Part shown: positions 16,375-23,195 of the stretch, in pieces
Numbering within the stretch: the first letter of the stretch is position 1
Layout: each line of letters starts with the position of its first letter
Origin: Aureispira sp964445645
Lineage (GTDB): Bacteria; Bacteroidota; Bacteroidia; Chitinophagales; Saprospiraceae
Length of the DNA: 48,682 nucleotides
Assembly: GCA_964445645.1 (NCBI GenBank)
Contig: CAYULH010000029.1
Coordinates: 1-48,682 of the forward strand
Reading direction: 5' to 3'
Translations under genes and position numbers: made by a program
Notes under the pieces: model-generated
What the model saw: the letters and a program-made list of their open reading frames with translations, nothing else
What the model was told of the DNA's origin: nothing
Databases searched by the model: none

Positions 16375-17442
16375 CTAGTTCTGTACTCGTTTTCTTAGCT
16401 TGAACAAGGTGTGGTAAGAATCTCCAATCAGCTCAAAGCTTTCGACCAATTCAAAACCTGTATCTACCGATAATTTTTTCATCTCTTCGGAGTGGTACAT
16501 TTTGCTATTGCCATTGGCAATACAAGTAAAATAAAGCGAAGTGCCTACCAAACAGAATTCGCTGGCAGGAAAGCGTTGATTGTCCCAAAATGGTTCCAAT
16601 ATATAGACAAAAGCTTGCTCATCCACTGCCTCGTATACTCTCTGAAGAATAGACATAATTTCATCGGCACTAAAACAATCCAAAAACTGGCTCATCCAGA
16701 TGGTATCTGCTCCTTTGGGAATGGCTTGCTGGTCATCGAGCAAATTGATTTCGTGGTAATGAATGCGTTCACTGTGTGGCGATAGGGCATTGTTGCGTTG
16801 TGCTACGCCCAATTGGCCGGGCAAATCCAACATCGTTACTTCTACTTCTGCATTAAAAGCACAACAAGCACGCGCCCATTTGCCTGTATTGCCACCAATA
16901 TCAAACAATTGCTTCACAGGTTCTTGAAATACCAATTCTAAAGCATGTGGAAAAGCATCATCCGAATAAAAGTGGTCAAATTCAAACCAAGATTTTTTCA
17001 CCTGCTCGGGCAATTGTGATAAGCCCTCATATACAGTGGGCCAATCTCCAAATACTTGCAAGCCTGCTGGTCGCCCTTCTTTGATAGAAGTGGTGAGGTG
17101 TTGCAACCCTGCATAACAAACATCTTTGGCAAAATTCATATTCACTTCTGTCATACGATCAGAGCGAATAAATCGTCCCACCTTGGTCAATTGGTAACGC
17201 TGCTCTGCGCCTATTTCTACCACATCAATACAGCTTCCTGCCTCCAACAATACCTTGACACCATAAGCCGAAAGGCCTGTTTGTTCCAAAATTTCATCAA
17301 AAGTCAAGCCTTTGCGTTTGCTGGCAATGGCATCCAAGATTCCCAACTCCTTGAGCGAAACTACTGCATGAAAATAGATGGGGGAAAAAGCAATTTTTTG
17401 TGCTTCATATTTGGCTTCAATAGCCGTCATATTATTAGCCAT
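16375..17442 (-). CDS. SAM-dependent methyltransferase, O-methyltransferase-like
   Basis: A 355-residue enzyme with the two-part layout of multi-domain O-methyltransferases. The N-terminal part (about 10-100) is a winged-helix dimerisation domain: AVVSLKELGILDAIASK, then LTFDEILEQTGLSAYGVKVLLEAG and YQLTKVGRFIRSD. The C-terminal part is a Rossmann domain with the SAM motif FDIGGNTGKWA near residue 175, the acidic motif MLDLPGQL near 197 and DTIWMSQFLDCFSADEI near 240. Enzymes of this shape usually methylate hydroxyls of aromatic or polyketide-like metabolites, but no biosynthetic cluster surrounds it. The normal catalytic His of plant-type O-methyltransferases is replaced by QFLDCF in the corresponding region, so the chemistry may differ. 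The substrate is unknown. Confidence 0.85.
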   Translation of the reverse strand: MANNMTAIEAKYEAQKIAFSPIYFHAVVSLKELGILDAIASKRKGLTFDEILEQTGLSAYGVKVLLEAGSCIDVVEIGAEQRYQLTKVGRFIRSDRMTEVNMNFAKDVCYAGLQHLTTSIKEGRPAGLQVFGDWPTVYEGLSQLPEQVKKSWFEFDHFYSDDAFPHALELVFQEPVKQLFDIGGNTGKWARACCAFNAEVEVTMLDLPGQLGVAQRNNALSPHSERIHYHEINLLDDQQAIPKGADTIWMSQFLDCFSADEIMSILQRVYEAVDEQAFVYILEPFWDNQRFPASEFCLVGTSLYFTCIANGNSKMYHSEEMKKLSVDTGFELVESFELIGDSYHTLFKLRKRVQN

Positions 17443-17502
17443 AAAGGTTGTTGTTTTTTATAAAATGTAGGACAAGTGTTCTAATACAACACATTCAGAC
17501 CT

Positions 17503-17510
17503 CAAATATA
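17503..17510 (-). promoter_or_regulatory. Candidate -7 promoter element for the methyltransferase gene
   Basis: The minus-strand reading TATATTTG matches TAnnTTTG, about 60 bases before the start codon. No convincing -33 element is seen. Confidence 0.4.
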
Positions 17511-17583
17511 AAGAACTCTGGGCAGTTTTAGGACGGCTTTTAGGAACATTAATTCTTAGCCTTATTATTAGAATTATCAAGAC

Positions 17584-18375
17584 TTACTTTTTTGCTATTG
17601 GAATGGCATGACCCTTGACCCATGTTTCGATTAAATGAGGGCTTCCCAACAAATCGCCCACATAAAAGGCTCTAGAACGACTCAGTACAGTCGATTGGTC
17701 CCAACGTTCTTTAGATACCTGATTATTGCCCGATTGGCTGGCGTGTACAATGTACAAGTCTCGATCTGTTTTCCACAAAAAACCAACATGGGTATCTAAG
17801 CCAATAAGATAAATGCCCTGCTCTTGGGCATCCATGTGTTTTTTGAGGGCGGCCAAGCTGTTGTACACCTTGATACTTTTGTAGGCACACAAGGTACGTA
17901 AAATCACAGAGGCTGGCTGCTGGGCCAATTCCACGCGTGGCAGGGAGAAGCCCAATTGTTGCAAGGTGGTGGTGACAAAATAGCCACAGGCAATTTTTCC
18001 TTGTTTGGGTTGCTGGGTGGTGCCATTAAAATCATAGGCCGTGCCATACCAATAATAGAATATGCTATCGCTGAGGGTGTGCTCCAAATAGCGTTGAGCA
18101 TGTACCAGTATGGTGCTTTGACGTTCGGGTTCGGCATACCAGCGTTGTTCGTATTCTAGGCGTTTGTAATGGGCACGTTCTTGCAATAATTTGTACTCTT
18201 TTGCCCATTGTTCTATTGCTTTTTCTTGTTGATAATAATAACGCACGCCCAATAATAAAAATATGCTCATAATGGTTACGCCTACTAATAATTGGGTAGG
18301 TGATAAGGCCCAGCGTTTTTTCTTATCTACTTTATAGGTATTTCTTCTAGGCTTTCTATTGGCTTGTTTTTTCAT
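17584..18375 (-). CDS. Membrane-anchored protein with NlpC/P60-like cysteine hydrolase features
   Basis: The predicted 263-residue protein starts at the ATG at 18375; an extra 12 codons upstream carry no domain character. It has a strongly basic N-terminus (Lys/Arg-rich, about 1-25), one membrane helix at about 27-46, a coiled-coil-like segment to about 85, then a domain that looks like a papain-type peptidase: GKIACGYFVTTTLQQLGF (Cys at about residue 131, helix start), then GLDTHVGFLWKTDRDLYIVHAS, with a His at the position expected for the base. This Cys-His order suits NlpC/P60-type peptidoglycan hydrolases. It follows the CapA-like gene on the same strand by 55 bases and is probably co-transcribed with it. 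The assignment is by motif only. Confidence 0.65.
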   Translation of the reverse strand: MKKQANRKPRRNTYKVDKKKRWALSPTQLLVGVTIMSIFLLLGVRYYYQQEKAIEQWAKEYKLLQERAHYKRLEYEQRWYAEPERQSTILVHAQRYLEHTLSDSIFYYWYGTAYDFNGTTQQPKQGKIACGYFVTTTLQQLGFSLPRVELAQQPASVILRTLCAYKSIKVYNSLAALKKHMDAQEQGIYLIGLDTHVGFLWKTDRDLYIVHASQSGNNQVSKERWDQSTVLSRSRAFYVGDLLGSPHLIETWVKGHAIPIAKK

Positions 18376-18391
18376 ATTATTATTGTAATAA

Positions 18392-18425
18392 AAAAATACA
18401 ACTGCACACAAAAATACAACTGCAC
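18392..18425. repeat. Short tandem direct repeat
   Basis: The 16-base word AAAAATACAACTGCAC occurs at 18392-18407 and 18410-18425, in the gap between the two minus-strand genes. It is a local duplication and no function is apparent. Confidence 0.7.
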
Positions 18426-18430
18426 CATGC

Positions 18431-19699
18431 TCAAAAAGGTGCCAATGCCCCCAAATCCGAGACTTCTACCCGCCGCTCTTTACTCTCAAATTGTTGGAGG
18501 TGCTTACGCAAACGATTGGTCACCGTTATCATGGCCAAACTATCGGCCCTCGAAAGCGGCACCAATGCCTGCCCAGCATTGGCCTCAAAAGCCGAAACAG
18601 GCAACACACTGTATTTCCAATCAAACCCTTTTTCCAAACTATCAATGCCTCGCCCGTACAAATACCGCCAAGCAAACAAATAATCATGTGTACCTATAGT
18701 AGTGGTCTCTTGCGCTCTGTGCTTGACCAATTCCAATTCAAACAACAAGCCCAAATCTGTATTGGGTCTGTATTGATTAGAAATAAAATTGCCCAAAGAA
18801 TAAGCTACCAATACAGGTCTATGACGGCTGCTATCTGCTGTCCATACGGTATCCATTTTGATGGGCTGTATTACGTGTGGATGCCCACCTATAACCACAT
18901 CTACGCCTTGCTCCCACAAGAACTGTGTGGTAGCTTGCTGGGTTCTATACTCGTTCAAATGATACTCGTGTCCCCAGTGCATCAGGGCAATAATCATATC
19001 GGGTTGCAAAGCTCTAGCACGTTCAATATCTTGCTTCATAGTGGCTTCCTCTATCCAATTGACAAAATTAGGCGGCTTGGCAAACACGCCATTCGTTGCA
19101 TAAGTGTAATTGAGAAAAGCCAACCTGAAAGATACCCCATCTATTTCTTTTTCTACTATTAATGGATATAAAGAATCGCGCTCACTACTATCTCTAAAAG
19201 TACCCGTATGAAGCAAGCCCAAGGAATCTAGTACATCCAAAGTATGGGTCAATCCATATTTTCCGCCGTCATTAGAATGATTATTGCTTGTACTCAACAA
19301 ATCAAATCCAGCTTTTTGCAAGGCTGCTGCCAAGGCATCGGGCGAGCGAAACATAGGATAACCAGTATAACGCCCTTTGTTGCTTAGGGTCAGCTCTAGG
19401 TTGCCCACTGCAATATCTGCTTCTTTGAGAATTGGAGCGATGTAGCGAAAACACAACTCATAATCAAACACCGTTTGATCCTTGCTTTTAAAATATTGCT
19501 TGGCTCCCGCTGCTGCCCGAATCTGATTGGTATGCCCCATAATATCCCCTACAAACGCCAATTTGAGCCGAGCCACACTATCCAACACCGGGGCAAGGGT
19601 ATCTTGTACAGCTACTTCTGGTGCCGATTTTTTAGATGAATTCTGGCAAGCAGATAGAACAACAAGCAGCCACAAAAAACAGATTAGATATTGATACAT
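18431..19699 (-). CDS. CapA family protein (PgsA-like metallophosphatase), lipoprotein
   Basis: The 422-residue product has a lipoprotein signal with lipobox LSAC (Cys18), so it is anchored in a membrane on the outside of the cytoplasm. The CapA domain is complete: KLAFVGDIMGHTNQI near 48-62, GNLELTLSNKG near 100, STSNNHSNDGGKYGL near 137, MHWGHEYH near 225 and GGHPHVIQP near 258. The family is named after the poly-gamma-glutamate capsule protein of Bacillus and has a metal-dependent phosphatase fold. No PgsB or PgsC ligase genes are present, so capsule synthesis is not implied; cell-wall or exopolymer processing is more likely. The gene leads a two-gene unit with the cysteine-hydrolase-like protein. 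Confidence 0.88.
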   Translation of the reverse strand: MYQYLICFLWLLVVLSACQNSSKKSAPEVAVQDTLAPVLDSVARLKLAFVGDIMGHTNQIRAAAGAKQYFKSKDQTVFDYELCFRYIAPILKEADIAVGNLELTLSNKGRYTGYPMFRSPDALAAALQKAGFDLLSTSNNHSNDGGKYGLTHTLDVLDSLGLLHTGTFRDSSERDSLYPLIVEKEIDGVSFRLAFLNYTYATNGVFAKPPNFVNWIEEATMKQDIERARALQPDMIIALMHWGHEYHLNEYRTQQATTQFLWEQGVDVVIGGHPHVIQPIKMDTVWTADSSRHRPVLVAYSLGNFISNQYRPNTDLGLLFELELVKHRAQETTTIGTHDYLFAWRYLYGRGIDSLEKGFDWKYSVLPVSAFEANAGQALVPLSRADSLAMITVTNRLRKHLQQFESKERRVEVSDLGALAPF

Positions 19700-20006
19700 A
19701 AGGGGATGTTTTGAAAAAGGAAAAGGAAAAGCTAAAAATAAAACAATCTACTGGAAAAAGTGCTTGTTGTAATCTATAGCCGCCAACAAAACAACAATTT
19801 CTTTCTACTGCCTCAACTCTTTTAATCAATAACTGTTGCATTCTCGGTGTGTGTTGGAACTAGAAAAGCTGGCCTAGGTTTGCAGAGGCCAACAGGAAAA
19901 ACTATATTTGGCCGTATAGTTTTGAACATTCTACACCACCTTTTTGTAGAGAAATTACTAAGCAAACAAAGAAGTTTGTCTAAAACATAATACAATACAT
20001 AGGACT
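19700..20006. promoter_or_regulatory. Divergent promoter region of capA-like gene and biotin carboxylase
   Basis: The 307-base spacer has no gene. It includes a perfect 9-base inverted repeat AAAACTATA (19898-19906) and TATAGTTTT (19915-19923) with an 8-base loop, about 83 bases before the carboxylase start; it could be an operator or a leader hairpin. A TGGCC/GGCCA pair lies just upstream. No clear -7 motif is seen. Confidence 0.4.
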
Positions 20007-21497
20007 ATGAAAAAGATATTGGTTGCCAATAGAGGTGAAATTGCTATGCGTGTGATGCGTACTTGCCGTGAAATGGGAATTGCCACCGTAGCTGTTTATT
20101 CTGAGGTCGATCGAAATGCACCACATGTACGTTATGCTGATGAAGCCGTCTGCTTGGGGCCTGCCCCCTCTAACCAATCTTACTTAGTCAAGGAAAAAAT
20201 CATTGCAGTAGCCAAAGAGCTACAGGTAGATGGCATTCATCCCGGTTATGGTTTCTTGAGTGAGAATGCCGAATTTGCTCAGATGGTAACCGATGCAGGA
20301 CTGATTTTTATTGGGCCACGCCCTCATGCTATTAGGATTATGGGTAGCAAGCTGGCGGCCAAAGAAGCAGCCAAAGCCAATAATATTCCCTTGGTACCCG
20401 GTACTGAAGAGGCGGTTGAAGACCCCGAAGTAGCCAAAAAAATTGCTCAAGAAATTGGTTTTCCTATTCTTATCAAAGCCTCTGCTGGCGGTGGCGGAAA
20501 AGGGATGCGTATTGTAGAAAATGCCGAAGAGCTAGACGAACAAATGGAACGAGCGATTTCTGAAGCCTTGTCTGCTTTTGGAGATGGTGCTGTTTTTATT
20601 GAAAAATATGTGACCTCGCCACGCCATATTGAGATTCAGGTTTTGGCCGATACACACGGCAATACCATTCACCTATTTGAGCGTGAATGCTCTATTCAGC
20701 GTCGCCACCAAAAGGTGGTGGAGGAAGCCCCTTCTGTGGCTCTATCGCCCGAATTGCGTGCAGAAATGGGGGCTTGTGCGGTACGAGTAGCCGAACTCTG
20801 TGATTATGTGGGGGCTGGTACAGTAGAGTTTTTGCTAGATGGGGATAAGAATTTCTATTTCTTGGAAATGAATACCCGTTTGCAAGTGGAACACCCTGTT
20901 ACTGAATTGATTTCGGGGGTGGATTTGGTGAAACAGCAGATTTTGGTGGCACGAGGAGAGGTACTGCAAATTAAGCAAGAGGATTTGAAGATTCAGGGAC
21001 ACTCTATCGAGTTGCGGGTGTATGCCGAAGACCCTGCCAATAATTTCTTGCCGAGTATTGGTACTTTATCCCGCTACAATCCGCCCAAAGGGCCGGGAGT
21101 ACGGGTCGATGATGGTTTTGAGGAGGGAATGCCTATTCCTATTTATTACGATCCGATGATTGCCAAGTTGGTAACCTATGGTGCCGATCGTACAGAGGCC
21201 ATTGAACGTATGTTGCGTGCCATTGAAGAATACCAAATTACAGGTTGTGCCACTACCCTACCTTTTGGCACCTATGTGTTGGAACATGAAGCCTTTGTTT
21301 CGGGTGATTTTGATACCAATTTTGTCAAACAACATTTTGACCCAACAGCACTCCAAGGATATGAGGCACAAGAGGCACAATTGGCAGCACAATTGGCTAT
21401 TCATTTTCTAGAAAACCAACAAACAACGGCCTCGGCTGCCCCTGCTGCTGCTCCTAGTCGCAATAGTGGTCGCTGGTTGGCACGCAAATGGAAGTAA
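20007..21497 (+). CDS. accC: Biotin carboxylase (acetyl-/propionyl-CoA carboxylase subunit)
   Basis: This enzyme uses ATP and bicarbonate to carboxylate biotin carried on a separate carrier protein, the first half-reaction of acetyl-CoA or propionyl-CoA carboxylase. It has the full ATP-grasp layout: ANRGEIAMRVMRTCREMGI at 7-25, the HPGYGFLSEN motif near 76-85, the Gly-rich loop SAGGGGKGMR near 161-170, ERECSIQRRHQKVVEE near 228, and EMNTRLQVEHPVTE near 288. At 496 residues it is longer than the about 450-residue AccC core; the extra C-terminus is an Ala/Pro-rich linker ending in a basic RWLARKWK tail. There is no biotin-attachment domain, and no carrier or carboxyltransferase gene lies next to it, so it works with partners encoded elsewhere. 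Acetyl- versus propionyl-CoA role is not decided. Confidence 0.93.
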   Translation: MKKILVANRGEIAMRVMRTCREMGIATVAVYSEVDRNAPHVRYADEAVCLGPAPSNQSYLVKEKIIAVAKELQVDGIHPGYGFLSENAEFAQMVTDAGLIFIGPRPHAIRIMGSKLAAKEAAKANNIPLVPGTEEAVEDPEVAKKIAQEIGFPILIKASAGGGGKGMRIVENAEELDEQMERAISEALSAFGDGAVFIEKYVTSPRHIEIQVLADTHGNTIHLFERECSIQRRHQKVVEEAPSVALSPELRAEMGACAVRVAELCDYVGAGTVEFLLDGDKNFYFLEMNTRLQVEHPVTELISGVDLVKQQILVARGEVLQIKQEDLKIQGHSIELRVYAEDPANNFLPSIGTLSRYNPPKGPGVRVDDGFEEGMPIPIYYDPMIAKLVTYGADRTEAIERMLRAIEEYQITGCATTLPFGTYVLEHEAFVSGDFDTNFVKQHFDPTALQGYEAQEAQLAAQLAIHFLENQQTTASAAPAAAPSRNSGRWLARKWK

Positions 21498-21537
21498 CTA
21501 GTCTATTGTCATTATTAATAATTATAATATCAACACC

Positions 21538-21879
21538 ATGAAAAAAATATTCTTTGTTGCAATTTTATTTATTGTGCTTACTTTAAATAACAATGCTAAT
21601 GCCCAAAAAGTATATGAAGTAAGCAGTAAATACGAGGCAGATGTAAAAGTCTATGTTGTTGATTCTAAATACGATGCCGATTTGGTGGTGTACAAGGTTA
21701 GTTCCAAGTATGATGTGGATAAGGCTGGGCGTTGGTATTTTGTAGATTCCAAGTATGAGGCCGATAAGAAGGTATATTTTGTAGATTCTAAGTATGATGC
21801 TGACCTCAAAATTTACTTTGGAAGCTCCAAATATGATGCAGGTTGGCGATCATCTAGCAAGAAGAATACCATGCAGTAA
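21538..21879 (+). CDS. DUF6150-like tandem-repeat protein, exported
   Basis: A 113-residue protein with a Sec signal peptide (about 1-22, ending NANAQ) and a mature part built almost entirely from six tandem repeats of about 12-15 residues. Each repeat has the core V-Y-x-V-x-S-K-Y-[DE]-A-D; for example KVYVVDSKYDAD and KVYFVDSKYDAD. The alternating pattern suggests a small beta-solenoid or stacked-hairpin fold. Proteins of this kind are known in Bacteroidota as DUF6150 and have no established function. The gene is 40 bases after accC and may share its transcript, although the products seem unrelated. A strong terminator follows. Confidence 0.85.
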   Translation: MKKIFFVAILFIVLTLNNNANAQKVYEVSSKYEADVKVYVVDSKYDADLVVYKVSSKYDVDKAGRWYFVDSKYEADKKVYFVDSKYDADLKIYFGSSKYDAGWRSSSKKNTMQ

Positions 21880-21907
21880 AATGGTGTTTTAGGTAGAACC
21901 CAAAAGT

Positions 21908-21945
21908 AAAAAAAGCATTCCGACTGGTGTTGGAATGCTTTTTTT
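21908..21945. terminator. Bidirectional rho-independent terminator
   Basis: A stem with AAGCATTCC on the left and GGAATGCTT on the right, a 10-base loop, and A and T runs at the outer ends. It lies between the plus-strand DUF6150 gene and the convergent minus-strand hypothetical gene and can serve both. Confidence 0.85.
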
Positions 21946-21970
21946 GGGAGCTGTGGGGCAATACAAGTGT

Positions 21971-22633
21971 CTATTGTTTGGCGGTTGAGGGTACAGCAAC
22001 CATTATTGTTTGTACTTGTTCCTGTTCTTGCGCTATATGCCAATAAAAACAATCGAGTAAGCAAGCTCTAATATTCTCTCTAAGTTTTTGATAAAGTGGA
22101 ATTTCAATAAGAAAATCTTCCATTAATTCTTTGCTTCGCAACGCTGCACAATATTTTATAGCTCGATTCAATAATTCATTACGGCAATTTGTATAGCAAC
22201 TTGGCACCTCTTCGTTTGACAATATATAACCACACAAGATCGTCCAATCTACCAATTCGGTCAATGCCTCTTTGGTCAAAAATATATTTCTTTGCACCAG
22301 TTTTTCATCTTCTATAGATTCATTGTAGAACGAAAATTTTAACCACTGTAGAAATATTTTATTAACCACCCAATGATTGTCTTTGGGACTGTATTGGTAT
22401 TGTTTTTCAAATCCCAACTGACTCAACAGCTCAACAATCCCCAAATCTAATTCATCGGAAAGACTCTTACTCAATTCGTCAAAAAACTGATTACTCAATC
22501 CCTCCAATTGATAAAGTGCCAAGAGATTGGTTTGTGTATTCTTTGCCAATTTCCAATGCTGTGTTATTCCTTGCAGTACACGTTGGCGGATAGTAGTTGA
22601 ATGCGCTCCCTTTATAGTAAAATCTTGTACCAT
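21971..22633 (-). CDS. Hypothetical protein
   Basis: A 220-residue, mostly helical protein with no signal peptide, membrane helix or motif I recognise. It is rich in Leu, Glu and Gln and has several Cys residues (in CGYIL, CYTNC, YCAAL and ACLLDCFYW) with no spacing typical of a metal site. It is convergent with the DUF6150 gene across a shared terminator and has about 560 non-coding bases upstream, so it is a single-gene unit. Frame and composition support a real gene. Confidence 0.6.
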   Translation of the reverse strand: MVQDFTIKGAHSTTIRQRVLQGITQHWKLAKNTQTNLLALYQLEGLSNQFFDELSKSLSDELDLGIVELLSQLGFEKQYQYSPKDNHWVVNKIFLQWLKFSFYNESIEDEKLVQRNIFLTKEALTELVDWTILCGYILSNEEVPSCYTNCRNELLNRAIKYCAALRSKELMEDFLIEIPLYQKLRENIRACLLDCFYWHIAQEQEQVQTIMVAVPSTAKQ

Positions 22634-23195
22634 ATACTTTTTAGATTTTTGTTCTTGTAAGCTTTACCAAAATGAAACTAAGTTGACCCATATTGAACAC
22701 AGTAAATACAGTTATTAAAACATTGCACTACTTATATTTTTATAATTCAACTATGAGTTGTAAACTTATGAAACCAGCTTTAAACGCTGATAACTAGCTT
22801 ATTGGCAATAAATAGATAAAATTAGAACCTTATATTCTAAGTACTAAAATGGAGATTTAGCCCCCCTTTTTTGTCATCAATTGTTCTTACAATATTATAC
22901 TCTATACTTATAGATACATAAACTACTCCAAATAATAGGGAGCGCTGCCAAATAGGTAATCGTCATAATTTGTCTAAAAAAAACAGACTTTATAATGACA
23001 GGTGTATATACATAACTTTTATCTATTACAGGGAGCTAGGACTTAGACAACAGCAGTTATTTGGAGCAAAAAAGTTTGTAATAAATAGTTTTATTACTAT
23101 TGGAGCTTTGGGAGGGGCAATTTTTTTATTTTATACAAAAAAAAGGCTCCTTGCCTAAATACAAGAAGCCCTTCACTATTCAGTTTTTTTATCAA
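22634..23195. other. AT-rich spacer
   Basis: No credible gene is seen in these 562 bases. A 62-codon frame at 22970-23158 runs into the terminator of the dehydrogenase gene and is not supported. The only clear element is that terminator at 23136-23171. Confidence 0.5.
23136..23171 (-). terminator. Rho-independent terminator of the E1 dehydrogenase gene
   Basis: On the minus strand the stem GGCTTCTTG/CAAGGAGCC (one wobble pair) is followed by eight Ts. It lies about 25 bases past the gene's stop. Confidence 0.8.

Noticed and set aside
22970..23158. 62-codon plus-strand frame with a hydrophobic segment
   Set aside because: It runs into the terminator of the E1 dehydrogenase gene, has no promoter or ribosome site and no homologue I recognise.
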